DNA of 64,000 nucleotides from an uncultured Saprospiraceae bacterium (GCA_937959115.1 CALGAW010000057.1:32717-96716); one strand, 5' to 3'; positions 1 to 9,589 are shown, numbered from the stretch's first letter. Numbers and translations are program-made. The notes: generated from the sequence alone by a model not told the origin.

Positions 1-1665
1 ATAGATTGTGACAACGGTGGCATTAACAATCAAACAGAATGCGATAATGGTGGTGATCCATTCGACCCTGCAGATGATTGTCAAGTCACAATTGCAGCAG
101 GAGAAGACATTTGCTCAGTCATCAACAGTGATCCCAATCATCCGATGGCATCAATTGATTGTGATAACGGTGGAATTGATAATTATACAGAGTGCGAAAA
201 CGGAGGTGACCCTGCTGATCCATCAGACGACTGTACAGTTGCTAAAGCAGGTGGTATTGACATTTGTATGCTAATCAACTTTGATCCAAACCATCCACTT
301 GCAGCATTAGACTGTGATAATGGAGGAATTGACAATTATACAGAATGTGTGGATGGTGCCGGTGATCCAAATGACCCAATGGACGATTGCCAGTCTGCTG
401 CCACTGCTGACTTAGATTTATGTTTAATCATTGATAATGATCCAACGCACCCATGGGCAAGTTTAGATTGTGATAATGGTGGAATACCTAACCTTCAAGA
501 ATGTATGGACGGTGGCAATCCTTCTAATCCAAGTGATGATACAAGTTGCCCACCTTCTATTTGTGATGAAGCATCAGATGGAACAATTGATATTTGTGCA
601 GAAATCCTAGCAGATCCAACCCATGCAGCAAGTACGCTTGACTGTGATGGAGGAGGAATCACAAATGCAGACGAATGTGCTGCTGGAGGGGATCCTTTAG
701 AGCCATCAGATGATTGCATGATCGCACTTTCTGCTGGTCTTGATCTTTGTACAATCATTAATGGAAATGAAGCACATCCCCTAGCAAATCAAGATTGCGA
801 TGGTGGTGGTGTAATGAATCTTGATGAATGTCTAAGTGGTGAAACCCCAGCAGATCCAACTGATGATTGTCAAGCAGCCATTGATAACAATATCAACATT
901 TGCCAATTAATCAACTACGACCCAACTCATCCTATGGCAACACTGGACTGTGACAACGGTGGTATTGATAACTGGACAGAATGTAACAATGGAGGTAATC
1001 CTAGTGTTTCTAGTGATGACTGCGCTACTGTAGTAAGTGAGCAAATTGATATCTGCACCTTATTGACGAATGATCCGAACAATCCAATAGGTAGCTCAGA
1101 TTGTGATGCTGACGGTGTAACAAATGCAACGGAATGCCTAGATCAAACAGATCCGCTTGATCCTTGTGATTTTGTATCAGGAAGCATCACCCTTCCTGTA
1201 ATAGCGGATCAAAATACCTGTCCTAAATTATGTCCTGACTTAACACCGATCACTACGATTTTACCTGGCAACATTGCTGGAATCAGTAGCGTCTGCGTGT
1301 CAGTCGAGGTATCAGAATTGAATGGAATCACAACGGATAGCTCATCGATAAAAGTAACTATGCCATCAGATCCACGGTTTACCTTTACTTGGGATCAGAC
1401 CTTAACGACTTGTGGGTTGTTGACCTTTGATAATCCAGATTGGACGTACCTAGGAAATAATGGTATTGTGCATACATTCGAATATACTGCAAGCAGCCAA
1501 GTGATTACTGGAAGCAATTCTTCCGCATTTGGATATGCTTCGACATATGATCCACAATCAACAGATGGGCAGACAACAATTACGGCTACGATTCGACCCT
1601 TTAGCGGAGGAGAATGCAATATTTTGAATAATACGGATTCAGAACGATTAGTTTATTTCGAATAA
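1..1665 (+). CDS. Secreted repeat protein, 5' end outside window (DCDNGG repeats, LVYF C-terminal domain)
   Basis: The frame is open from base 1, so the start and any signal peptide lie upstream; 554 residues are visible. Residues 1-380 are about seven copies of a roughly 51-residue unit (153 bp) with the pattern DCDNGGIDNxTEC, DPxDPxDDC, then IDICxLIxxDPxHP, plus a final DCDADGVTNATEC copy. The Asp/Asn-rich DxDxDG-like spacing suggests calcium binding, as in thrombospondin type 3 repeats, but this is inference. The last 165 residues form a non-repeated domain that starts near DPCDFVSGSIT and ends in LVYFE. The same domain ends the 2896-residue protein at 41044-49734. There is no classical T9SS type A tail. 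It is probably a surface or secreted adhesin; its function is unknown. Confidence 0.85.
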   Translation: MDCDNGGINNQTECDNGGDPFDPADDCQVTIAAGEDICSVINSDPNHPMASIDCDNGGIDNYTECENGGDPADPSDDCTVAKAGGIDICMLINFDPNHPLAALDCDNGGIDNYTECVDGAGDPNDPMDDCQSAATADLDLCLIIDNDPTHPWASLDCDNGGIPNLQECMDGGNPSNPSDDTSCPPSICDEASDGTIDICAEILADPTHAASTLDCDGGGITNADECAAGGDPLEPSDDCMIALSAGLDLCTIINGNEAHPLANQDCDGGGVMNLDECLSGETPADPTDDCQAAIDNNINICQLINYDPTHPMATLDCDNGGIDNWTECNNGGNPSVSSDDCATVVSEQIDICTLLTNDPNNPIGSSDCDADGVTNATECLDQTDPLDPCDFVSGSITLPVIADQNTCPKLCPDLTPITTILPGNIAGISSVCVSVEVSELNGITTDSSSIKVTMPSDPRFTFTWDQTLTTCGLLTFDNPDWTYLGNNGIVHTFEYTASSQVITGSNSSAFGYASTYDPQSTDGQTTITATIRPFSGGECNILNNTDSERLVYFE

Positions 1666-1779
1666 TTAATTAACAACAGAAAAACAAACGTTATGAATAC
1701 GCAATTTATAAACTCAGCAACTACTCTTTCAGCTCCTTCAATAGAGGCTGACCGAGCAACTATAAAATCAACTGAAACA

Positions 1780-3030
1780 ATGTCAACCATAAATTTCAAG
1801 GCATTTAGCTTTACAATATTGTTACTTACAGTGATTGGTTTCCAAATGACTGCACAAATAAACTGCACAAGTCCTGGGGTGTTTGAAACAAAACCTTGCC
1901 TCTATGTAACGGACCAAGTCACCAACGCTGAATACTGCACAGGTGAAACGTATACTTGGTCTGTGAATAACACGGTTTATACTACAGCCGGGCAATATAC
2001 CGTGGCACAAACTGATGGAAACGGGTGCGCATATCAGTCCATCCTTAATCTGACGGAAAACACGAGTTGTTTTTGCTGTATTGGAGATTTGGTTTGGTTG
2101 GATGCAAACAGTAATGGTGTTCAAGATGCAACTGAGGTAGGAATAGTTGGCGTTACTGTTTTACTAAAAGATATTACTGGTGCCATAGTAGAAAGTCAAG
2201 CAACAGATGCCTCAGGTCACTATTTATTCGATGGAATAACCTGTGAGCTTGATTATATTGTAGAAATAGATACAACTACCCTTCCTCAACTTGTCCAATA
2301 TGGTGGCGTCTATGTTTCTCAATTCCTAGTCGACTATTTCGGTGGAGGTAACTGCACAGACGGAAGTGCTTGGGGATCAACGGAAAACGGTGAATACATT
2401 GAGTTAACAGGTGTTCCAGGAACGAGTGTTGGCTGCTGGGTGATTTCTGATGGTGATGGTGCGATCACATTGCCCCCAACTGCTGTAATTCCAGCGGACG
2501 GCGTTCTTGTACTTTGTGGAGGATGTGACTCACTTCCTAACTGTGATTACGATGACACAGCTTATGTAAAAAGCAGCTCCACTAACATGGGCTTTGCTAA
2601 TAGTAACGACATGATCGTGGTCATGGATCCTACTGGAGCGGTGGTGTTTTCTCTAGAGTTTGGAAGCAATACAGACAACACGATTCCTGCAATCAATAGC
2701 ACATTTAGTGGTGCTTGTGCCGGTTTTGCAACGCAAACGATTACGCCTAGTCTTTCACTTGGTACGCTCGCAGCTAATCAAGCCTTCGTTTTACAAGCAA
2801 ATGGCACCTATGTTGGCGCGGGTAGTGGTAATGACGGGTTTGATGACTTAGGTGTTCCAAATGGCCCAGGCGTCCCAGAAGGAACATGGACAAAGACGTA
2901 CGATTTTGACGGAGTGCTTGACCATCAATCAACAACTGCACCACCTATTCCAGGGCTGCCAGATCCAAATTGTGATTTAAGACATGATTTCGGTTATACA
3001 GATCTAGGTGATGATCCGCCTTCAAAGTAA
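1780..3030 (+). CDS. Secreted SdrD B-like / lamin-tail domain protein
   Basis: The frame is open from an ATG at 1693, but the ATG at 1780 gives a clean signal peptide (MSTINFKAFSFTILLLTVIG, ending TAQ), so that start is chosen (416 aa). After a Cys-containing lead (about residues 20-100) comes a SdrD B-like domain opening, GDLVWLDANSNGVQD, near residue 103. It is followed by a segment resembling a lamin-tail domain (GEYIELTG, GCWVISDGDG, VLVLCGGC) around residues 190-310. The end, NCDLRHDFGYTDLG, looks like the closing strand of a SdrD-like domain, so the lamin-tail part may be inserted within it. No T9SS type A tail is visible. It lies 115 bp after the preceding repeat protein, in the same direction, and is followed by a strong terminator. 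Probably a surface protein; role unknown. Confidence 0.8.
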   Translation: MSTINFKAFSFTILLLTVIGFQMTAQINCTSPGVFETKPCLYVTDQVTNAEYCTGETYTWSVNNTVYTTAGQYTVAQTDGNGCAYQSILNLTENTSCFCCIGDLVWLDANSNGVQDATEVGIVGVTVLLKDITGAIVESQATDASGHYLFDGITCELDYIVEIDTTTLPQLVQYGGVYVSQFLVDYFGGGNCTDGSAWGSTENGEYIELTGVPGTSVGCWVISDGDGAITLPPTAVIPADGVLVLCGGCDSLPNCDYDDTAYVKSSSTNMGFANSNDMIVVMDPTGAVVFSLEFGSNTDNTIPAINSTFSGACAGFATQTITPSLSLGTLAANQAFVLQANGTYVGAGSGNDGFDDLGVPNGPGVPEGTWTKTYDFDGVLDHQSTTAPPIPGLPDPNCDLRHDFGYTDLGDDPPSK

Positions 3031-3054
3031 TTAAGAGTTGAGCTATATTTTGTT

Positions 3055-3095
3055 AATCCCAAATTTGATTTTACATCGGATTTGGGATTTTTTTT
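3055..3095 (+). terminator. Rho-independent terminator after the SdrD-like gene
   Basis: A 10-bp perfect stem, AATCCCAAAT (3055-3064) with ATTTGGGATT (3080-3089), encloses a 15-nt loop and runs into eight T residues (3088-3095). It lies 25 bp after the stop at 3030 and between convergent genes. The T-run is on the plus strand only, so it mainly serves the rightward gene. Confidence 0.85.
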
Positions 3096-3143
3096 GGGGT
3101 TGGGGAAACTGCTTGTAATAGTCGGCGATGTATTGAAAAGCTG

Positions 3144-3941
3144 TTAGTTTGTGAAAAACACCTTCTCTGCAGCTAGATTCACCCAATTGTCTTCACTGAC
3201 ACCCATCATTGTAAATCTGTATAAACTATTTGAGTTTAACGCAGGATTGATCGGATCTTCCGTTAATTTAATGACAACATTTGAGAGATCATAGTACTTA
3301 AATCGCTGATCATTAGTATAGGTGGCGGAGACCACATTTCCATCTTGGTCAGAAATCACCTGAAAATAAATGAAATTATCAGTCGTGCCTCCTTCTGTCC
3401 AAGTGAATTCTGGCTCTACGCTAACAGATTGATCTATACTCACAACTAAAGGATCATAAACAGTAGGCTTGGTTGATAATTTTAAATGAATTGGATTACA
3501 ATAGTGAATCGTATTATCCACCTTGTACGTTACAATTGCCCAACGGTCATTATCGATACTAGTCCGTTTAAAGTAATGTAAAAACCCATTTAAGAGTTCC
3601 AATTGTTCAATTCCTAGCTCTTTATAATTGCTAAAGTCAGATGGCGCAACATCAATAGTTTCAGTTTCGAAGTATCTAAATTCATAAGCGCCAGGCAAAG
3701 GGTAATATAGAATTGACAAGGGTCTGGTAGCATCTTCTAGAAAAATAGTTTGCCCGCCAGCCGCACAAGCAATCAGTTGATCATCTGTTGAAAAATCACT
3801 GTTCGTTTCAAGATAAGTTTCTAGGGAGTTTAGTCCAGGACAGGCCTCACACTCTGGAGGATCTGGTGTACAACTTGTGCAAGTGATAAAAAAGAAAAAT
3901 AAAAGGAGATAGCTACTATTTCTTATGTTTCTTATTGTCAT
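3144..3941 (-). CDS. Lipoprotein of unknown function
   Basis: The frame is open from 3986, but the ATG at 3941 places a lipoprotein signal peptide at the N-terminus (MTIRNIRNSSYLLLFFFFIT, then CTSC), giving 265 aa. The predicted lipidated Cys is followed by TPDPPE, and a further CEAC motif follows. The rest is soluble and beta-rich in appearance; I recognise no family. The chosen start overlaps the end of the DUF4442 gene upstream by 26 bp, and an AAAGAG stretch just before the ATG could be a ribosome binding site. It is the last gene of a three-gene leftward run with the transglutaminase-like gene. Role unknown. Confidence 0.7.
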   Translation of the reverse strand: MTIRNIRNSSYLLLFFFFITCTSCTPDPPECEACPGLNSLETYLETNSDFSTDDQLIACAAGGQTIFLEDATRPLSILYYPLPGAYEFRYFETETIDVAPSDFSNYKELGIEQLELLNGFLHYFKRTSIDNDRWAIVTYKVDNTIHYCNPIHLKLSTKPTVYDPLVVSIDQSVSVEPEFTWTEGGTTDNFIYFQVISDQDGNVVSATYTNDQRFKYYDLSNVVIKLTEDPINPALNSNSLYRFTMMGVSEDNWVNLAAEKVFFTN

Positions 3942-4422
3942 AAAACTCTTTTTTTGCAAAATAGATGGTTTTTCCGATTTTGGCAACTATTCTATTACGT
4001 TCATTTAGATAAATTACCTCATACACCCGATCAAAGTGATCATTTTCTTCAAATAATTGGCGAACAATATGAAGTTCATCATCTGGTATCAAAAACCGTG
4101 CTCTAAGTTTACCTTTGCCTGGTCGAAGAAACTGAATCGTAGCGGCCTTGTCCCAAACGATGTAGGATTTGCCAAGGATTTTCATCCACATCAGCATATA
4201 AATTGGATCGACAGAACTGTATAATGAGCCGCCAAATATAGTCCCAACAATATTCTTAGTTAATGGCCGCAATCGTAAGGAGACATGAACTTCTTGCCAG
4301 TCTTCAGAGATAAAGCGAACTCGGCCTCCAGACGCCCACAGTGGAGGTGCTAATCGGGATAATATTTTCCATTTCAACTCGTGTTTTCCGCTTACCTTCT
4401 CTGTTTCAAACAGTTTACTCAT
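3916..4422 (-). CDS. DUF4442 hotdog-fold protein (thioesterase-like)
   Basis: The 168-residue protein shows the DUF4442 pattern: an N-terminal helix region, the conserved GTIFGGSLYSSVDP near residues 61-74, and VWDKAATIQFLRPGKG near 89-104. DUF4442 proteins have the hotdog fold of acyl-CoA thioesterases and are mostly uncharacterised, so activity on an acyl thioester is inference. It has no signal peptide and should be cytoplasmic. Its ATG overlaps the stop of the transglutaminase-like gene by 8 bp, which points to translational coupling and one transcript with it and the following lipoprotein. Confidence 0.85.
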   Translation of the reverse strand: MSKLFETEKVSGKHELKWKILSRLAPPLWASGGRVRFISEDWQEVHVSLRLRPLTKNIVGTIFGGSLYSSVDPIYMLMWMKILGKSYIVWDKAATIQFLRPGKGKLRARFLIPDDELHIVRQLFEENDHFDRVYEVIYLNERNRIVAKIGKTIYFAKKEFYDNKKHKK

Positions 4423-5116
4423 TATTGCTTTTTGCTAGAAAATTATAATAATTGATATGTTGAGCCATACCAAATTCTTTAAATCGCTTTTCAGTCATCA
4501 AGTGCGGGTAATACTTAATCATTTCGCGTATCATCAAGTCATGTGGTATATCATGAAATTGACCATAATCATGTTCAAACTCCATGTATACTTGACCGTC
4601 ACTATCAAACTCTTGTAAAATTGAGTCTGAATGTCCATCAAACGCTAGCGGTTCAACCTTTAACTTATTGCAGAGTTCTAAGTTGAACGCAGGAGTCGCT
4701 TTGACCCATTTCTCATTCAAATAAAATTCTGTATACCCATGAAAGACCATCAAGTCTGTTTTTAGCACTTCAACTAATTTCTCAGTACCGATGTGATTAC
4801 GTACATTGCTAAAGCCTAATCTGGTGGGAATTCCAACAACACGACCGCAAGCTGCTAGTAAGCAAGCTTTTTCAATGCAATACCCCACTTTCGGTGTTCT
4901 GTTAAGCAGATTACTTGCCATTAGGCTTTGGTGCTTGAAATCGAGCTCGTATGGTGAATAGAAAAAGCCATCTCTAACCGCCAGATACAATGCCTTTGCA
5001 GCTTCTAGGGAAGTCATTTCAGTCTTAACAATTGATCTTGCATAATCAATTACATCCAAGTGATCACTATCAATAAAATAAGTAGGTTTCAAATAAATAT
5101 CAAATGTATCCTTCAT
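4415..5116 (-). CDS. Transglutaminase-like (cysteine protease fold) protein
   Basis: The 233-residue protein has no signal peptide. The transglutaminase core is visible: the nucleophile Cys80 in VGYCIEKACLLAA, the GIPTRLGF strand, and His126 in FHGYTEFYLNEKW. The usual third residue, Asp in a DPT-like motif, is replaced by an ATPAFN sequence (Asn145), which may weaken or change activity. Family members act as proteases, peptide N-glycanases or cross-linkers, so no substrate can be named. It heads a leftward run with the DUF4442 and lipoprotein genes. The upstream spacer holds a duplicated AT-rich element. Confidence 0.8.
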   Translation of the reverse strand: MKDTFDIYLKPTYFIDSDHLDVIDYARSIVKTEMTSLEAAKALYLAVRDGFFYSPYELDFKHQSLMASNLLNRTPKVGYCIEKACLLAACGRVVGIPTRLGFSNVRNHIGTEKLVEVLKTDLMVFHGYTEFYLNEKWVKATPAFNLELCNKLKVEPLAFDGHSDSILQEFDSDGQVYMEFEHDYGQFHDIPHDLMIREMIKYYPHLMTEKRFKEFGMAQHINYYNFLAKSNNE

Positions 5117-5126
5117 GTTTTATTTA

Positions 5127-5182
5127 TCATTATCAATTTTCAATTCACCCGAAATTTACTTCAATCATTATCAATTTTCAAT
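5127..5182. repeat. Two direct copies of an 18-bp AT-rich spacer element
   Basis: TCATTATCAATTTTCAAT occurs at 5127-5144 and again at 5165-5182, 38 bp apart, in the divergent spacer between the transglutaminase-like gene and the SprB-repeat gene. Related AT-rich text also occurs near 7640-7670 and 12203-12260. Spacers of this kind are common in Bacteroidota; no function is assigned. Confidence 0.7.
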
Positions 5183-5363
5183 AAATAAATCAATTTCAGT
5201 TATTGAACACAGCATTTCGCATAAATGTTTCGTTTACCTAAATAAAACTAATTTCTAAAGAAATCTATCTATCTTAGAAGTGTTTAATAATGAGAAAAAA
5301 TTTATCCAAACCCACCTAAATCCATAACCTATTCTTAATAAGTATAATATAAAACGTAAAACT

Positions 5364-7547
5364 TTGAAACATATTAATCCTCTCTTTAAAATCGTGTTAG
5401 TTAGCTTTTTACTAATCCTTCCTGCGCTTACCAAGGCAAATTTCGAAAACGCAACTGCTTGTTTATATTCGACAAAAGATATAAACAGCGCAACTGCAAC
5501 TGACGGACTAAACGCTTGCCCGCTTGTGATCAATCACATTTTCTTTAATCAACAAATGTGTGAGAATTTAACCGATATTGAAATAACGCCAACATCTGGT
5601 GTTTCCCCTTATGTTTTTGAATGGACGTTTGGTGAAGTAATCGTTGGAAACACTGCGATTTTTGAATCATTAGGCCCAGGCAACTATGGCCTTACTGTAA
5701 CTGATTCTGACTGTTGTACGACAGTAAAGACGGTTACCTTTACTGGGTTTACACAACTAATTGTGGGTCACGGAACAACAAACAATTCTGCTACAATCAC
5801 TGTTCAATCAGGAATGGCGCCAATCACCTATTTATGGGAAACGGGAGCCACAACTAGTACACTGGCTGGCGTTAGTCCTGGAATCTACGGATATACTGTT
5901 ACAGACGGCACTGGCTGTACCAAGGAATCCAGCGCCATCATTCAAAATGCATGCGCCTTTTCAGTTACTAGTGCACCAATATTTTACGTTTGTAATGGAG
6001 CATCCAATGGAGTCGGTACGGTTAGTGTTAACGGAGGTTCGCCTCCTTATACTTATTTGTGGAGTAATGGTGAAACAGTAGAAGGAGTAACGAATCTGTC
6101 CCTTGGAAATTATGAGGTTGAAGTCACTGATAACATAGGATGTGTTGTTTATCATACTTTGATTGTGCAGGAAAGAGACGCTTTTTCTTTTACAACTAGT
6201 TATACCGCAACAACAGCCACAGTGAATTCGGCTTCTTCCTACTTGAATTATTTATGGGATAATGGACAAACGACCCAAACCGCTACTGGCCTAAGCCCTG
6301 GTTTCCATTGTGTTACCGTATCAAACAATGGTTTTTGTGCTGAAAGTACTTGCTTTATCAGCACAGGTTGCCCAGTCACTACCTCTTTTCTAAAAAATTA
6401 TGGATGTGGTTGTTCAAACAGTTCCTTATTGGTCAAGACACAAGGAGGAATTCCTCCTTTTTCCTATCAATGGAGCAATGGCGCAACTAATTCAACTGCT
6501 TATAATCTTAGTAATGGAATGCATATCGTCACGGTAACAGATAGCAATGGTTGTGTAACAATTGATTCTACTTTATTGACTAATATTTTCGACCTTCCAA
6601 GCATGACGGCCACTACATCTTCAACAAATGCAACATGTAGTAATACTTGTGATGGTTCTTCTACGGTAATCCTTGCAGGAGGAAGTCCTCCTTTCATCTA
6701 TTTATGGAGTACAGGTGCAAATACCCAAACCGTAACTGGATTATGCCCCGGTACTTATTCTGTTACGATTGCAGATGCCAACGGGTGCGAGGGGACAGCA
6801 GCATCTACCATTTTTGACACCATTCCAATCAGTGTTTCTACAACAACAGTGGATGTAGTTTGTAGTAGTATTTGCAATGGTTCTGCTACGATTAGTGCTT
6901 CGAACGGGGTTCCGCCATATTCTTATTTTTGGGACACAGGCCAAACAACTTCTTCCGAAGCTAACTTATGTGTCGGCACTTACACCGTGACGGTCACAGG
7001 TGCAAATAGCTGTACAAGCATAGTTTCCTTCGTAATTGAAGGCCCGCCTCTAATTTCTTTGACGACAAGCTCAACGCCAGTTTCAAGCCCAGGAGCATCA
7101 GATGGAACTGCAACAGTAAGTACCACAGGCGGAACACCACCCTATTCCTATTTATGGGATAATGGAGTGACAGTTCCTACAACCAATCAGCTTACAGCTG
7201 GAAATCATTGTGCTACGGTGACTGATGCAAATGGCTGCGCAAAAATCACCTGTATTTTTGTAGGTGGAGGTTCTATGAACAACCAGACGGAGAGTTCAGG
7301 TGCTCATTTGGTAGCCTACCCTAACCCCGCTTTTGATGTCTTGTATCTAGACATTAAACTGCTAGAGAAATCTAATGTGACGTACCGCTTATATAGTATT
7401 CAGGGGCAACTCCTTCAAAAAGAGGAAATGCTTAATGTATCCGAGTTAAGTAAAAACCTCAACGTCCATCAGTTGCCAAGAGGAATCTACTTGCTGAGAA
7501 TTATGATCGGAGCGGAAACTATTGTCAAGAAAATCTGTTTGCAGTAA
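5364..7547 (+). CDS. SprB-repeat adhesin with T9SS type A sorting tail
   Basis: The 727-residue protein starts at a TTG codon; no in-frame ATG precedes the signal peptide MKHINPLFKIVLVSFLLILP. Residues about 45-640 contain eight SprB-type repeats of 60-70 residues, recognisable by GGxPPYxYLWSNGxTT, LxxGxYxVTVTDxNGC. The last 80 residues are a classical T9SS C-terminal domain (AYPNPAFDVLYLD, then LPRGIYLLRI, ending IVKKICLQ). SprB repeats are named after the Flavobacterium gliding adhesin; the T9SS tail means export across the outer membrane and then attachment or release. A role in surface adhesion is inference from these domains. It is monocistronic, facing away from the transglutaminase-like gene. 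Confidence 0.9.
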   Translation: MKHINPLFKIVLVSFLLILPALTKANFENATACLYSTKDINSATATDGLNACPLVINHIFFNQQMCENLTDIEITPTSGVSPYVFEWTFGEVIVGNTAIFESLGPGNYGLTVTDSDCCTTVKTVTFTGFTQLIVGHGTTNNSATITVQSGMAPITYLWETGATTSTLAGVSPGIYGYTVTDGTGCTKESSAIIQNACAFSVTSAPIFYVCNGASNGVGTVSVNGGSPPYTYLWSNGETVEGVTNLSLGNYEVEVTDNIGCVVYHTLIVQERDAFSFTTSYTATTATVNSASSYLNYLWDNGQTTQTATGLSPGFHCVTVSNNGFCAESTCFISTGCPVTTSFLKNYGCGCSNSSLLVKTQGGIPPFSYQWSNGATNSTAYNLSNGMHIVTVTDSNGCVTIDSTLLTNIFDLPSMTATTSSTNATCSNTCDGSSTVILAGGSPPFIYLWSTGANTQTVTGLCPGTYSVTIADANGCEGTAASTIFDTIPISVSTTTVDVVCSSICNGSATISASNGVPPYSYFWDTGQTTSSEANLCVGTYTVTVTGANSCTSIVSFVIEGPPLISLTTSSTPVSSPGASDGTATVSTTGGTPPYSYLWDNGVTVPTTNQLTAGNHCATVTDANGCAKITCIFVGGGSMNNQTESSGAHLVAYPNPAFDVLYLDIKLLEKSNVTYRLYSIQGQLLQKEEMLNVSELSKNLNVHQLPRGIYLLRIMIGAETIVKKICLQ

Positions 7548-7674
7548 AGACAGATTAAGATTTGTCGGATTTTATGGATTTAGTGGATTTTTAATGAGAA
7601 TTATTAATTTACCCGTGAGGATCCTACTTCTTTTCTGCATCAAATCATTTTCAATTATTAACTAATAATTTCCT

Positions 7675-7682
7675 TATCTTTG
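7675..7682 (+). promoter_or_regulatory. Bacteroidota -7 promoter element before lepA
   Basis: TATCTTTG matches the TAnnTTTG consensus of the Bacteroidota primary sigma factor and ends 6 nt before the lepA ATG at 7689, implying a very short or absent leader. No clear TTG -33 box is seen at the usual spacing. Confidence 0.5.
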
Positions 7683-7688
7683 CAGCTT

Positions 7689-9485
7689 ATGGAAAATATC
7701 AGAAATTTCTGCATCATTGCGCATATTGATCATGGTAAAAGTACACTGGCGGATCGTCTGTTGGAGTTTACCAATACCATTGAGCAGAGAGACATGCAGG
7801 CACAGGCTTTAGATAGCATGGATATCGAACGGGAACGAGGCATTACGATTAAGAGTAAGGCGATTCAAATGGATCATGAGCATTCAGATGGTAAGCAATA
7901 TGTACTTAACTTGATCGATACCCCTGGCCATGTAGATTTTTCCTATGAAGTTTCGAGATCAATCGCAGCTTGTGAAGGAGCATTGCTGATTGTAGATGCG
8001 ACACAAGGGATTCAGGCCCAGACAATTTCCAATTTGTACTTAGCAATTGAGCATGATTTGGAAATCATTCCTGTCATCAACAAAATTGACATGCCGAGTG
8101 CCATGATTGAAGAGGTTTCTGACCAAATCCTTGATCTAATTGGCGGAAAAGTAGAGGAAATAGTACTGGCGAGTGGAAAAACAGGTGAAGGAGTAGAGGA
8201 TATCATGAATGCAATTATCGAACGTGTCCCTCCGCCAAAGGGAAGTGCTGATGTACCATTGCAAGCATTGATTTTTGATTCTAACTTCAACGTATACAGA
8301 GGCGTAATTGCATATTACCGTATTCTCAACGGTGTGCTTAGAAAAGGAGATCGTATTCGTTTCTTCAATACTGGAAAGGATTATTCAGCTGATGAGGTAG
8401 GCATTCTAAAAATGGATCTTTCTCCTAAAAAGAAAATGGAAGCTGGAAATGTTGGCTATATTGTTACAGGCATCAAACAATCCAAAGAAATTAAGGTAGG
8501 GGATACGATTACGTTGCACAATGATCCTTGTGCTGAAGCAATTCAAGGTTTTGAGGACGTGAAGCCTATGGTTTTTGCGGGCATTTTCCCAATAGACAAT
8601 GATGATTTTGAGGATTTGAGAGATAGCCTAGAAAAGCTTCAATTGAATGATGCTTCACTTATCTTCGAACCAGAAAGCTCTATTGCTCTTGGTTTTGGTT
8701 TCCGCTGCGGCTTCCTGGGGATGTTGCACCTCGAAATCATTCAAGAACGCCTGTGGAGAGAGTTCGAGATGAGTATCATTACTACGGTACCGAACGTTAT
8801 GTATAAGGCTTATCTGAAAAAAGATGACGAGCAAATCACGATCCATAATCCAACTGATCTACCTGAACCTACTGTCTTGAAATATGTTGAGGAACCCTAT
8901 ATCCGTGCCCAGATCATTTCGAAGCCAGATTACATTGGTCCTATCATGGCGTTGTGTATGGACAGGCGAGGTGAAATCATAAATCAAGTCTACTTAACAG
9001 AATCACGTATTGAGCTAACATTTGATTTGCCATTGGCTGAAATCGTGTTTGATTTTTACGATAAATTGAAGTCAATCTCTCGTGGCTATGCCTCTTTTGA
9101 CTACGAGTTGACAAACTACCGACAATCGGAGTTGGTCAAGCTTGATATTAAGCTAAACGGCGAAAATGTAGATGCCTTTTCTTCCTTGATCCATGTAGAC
9201 AAAGCCTATTCTTTTGGACGTCGGTTATGCTCAAAGCTAAAAGACTTATTACCGCGTCAGCAGTTTAAGATTGCGATTCAGGCAGCAATAGGCCAAAAAG
9301 TCATCGCTAGGGAAACCATTTCTGCACTGCGAAAAGATGTAACTGCTAAGTGTTATGGTGGTGACATCACAAGAAAACGTAAGCTTCTTGAAAAGCAAAA
9401 GAAAGGGAAGAAAAAAATGCGTCAGATTGGTTCAGTAGAAGTTCCTCAAAAGGCATTCCTAGAGGTATTGAAGCTGGATGATTAA
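7689..9485 (+). CDS. lepA: Elongation factor 4 (LepA), ribosome back-translocase GTPase
   Basis: The 598-residue length and order match LepA/EF4. The start at 7689 gives [19 protein letters not shown], as in other LepA proteins; a TTG at 7680 is rejected because it lies in the -7 element. The G-domain has AHIDHGKS (11-18), the DTPGH switch and NKID; EF-G-like domains II, III and V follow (for example [14 protein letters not shown]). The LepA-specific C-terminal domain begins near GYASFDYEL and ends [20 protein letters not shown] before a conserved tail. It is a cytoplasmic GTPase that acts on stalled or mistranslocated ribosomes. It is a single housekeeping gene amid secreted-protein genes. 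Confidence 0.97.
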   Translation: MENIRNFCIIAHIDHGKSTLADRLLEFTNTIEQRDMQAQALDSMDIERERGITIKSKAIQMDHEHSDGKQYVLNLIDTPGHVDFSYEVSRSIAACEGALLIVDATQGIQAQTISNLYLAIEHDLEIIPVINKIDMPSAMIEEVSDQILDLIGGKVEEIVLASGKTGEGVEDIMNAIIERVPPPKGSADVPLQALIFDSNFNVYRGVIAYYRILNGVLRKGDRIRFFNTGKDYSADEVGILKMDLSPKKKMEAGNVGYIVTGIKQSKEIKVGDTITLHNDPCAEAIQGFEDVKPMVFAGIFPIDNDDFEDLRDSLEKLQLNDASLIFEPESSIALGFGFRCGFLGMLHLEIIQERLWREFEMSIITTVPNVMYKAYLKKDDEQITIHNPTDLPEPTVLKYVEEPYIRAQIISKPDYIGPIMALCMDRRGEIINQVYLTESRIELTFDLPLAEIVFDFYDKLKSISRGYASFDYELTNYRQSELVKLDIKLNGENVDAFSSLIHVDKAYSFGRRLCSKLKDLLPRQQFKIAIQAAIGQKVIARETISALRKDVTAKCYGGDITRKRKLLEKQKKGKKKMRQIGSVEVPQKAFLEVLKLDD

Positions 9486-9578
9486 AATCTAATTTTCAAT
9501 ACTTATTCATTAAAACGTTGTTCATCTATAAGTTTGTGGAACTTATCGATTAAGTTAATCGTTATATACAACAAATTG

Positions 9579-9586
9579 TACCTTTG
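9579..9586 (+). promoter_or_regulatory. Bacteroidota -7 promoter element before the CBM9/DUF5916 gene
   Basis: TACCTTTG matches TAnnTTTG and ends 3 nt before the preferred ATG at 9590. The upstream TTG at 9584 is part of this element, which argues for the ATG as the real start. Confidence 0.45.
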
Positions 9587-9589
9587 AAT

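Noticed and set aside
1..1150. CRISPR array suggested by regular repeats
   Set aside because: The 153-bp periodicity is a protein repeat in an open frame; there is no short palindromic repeat with unique spacers.
7680..9485. lepA start at TTG 7680
   Set aside because: This TTG is part of the -7 element and the ATG at 7689 gives the conserved MENIRNF start.
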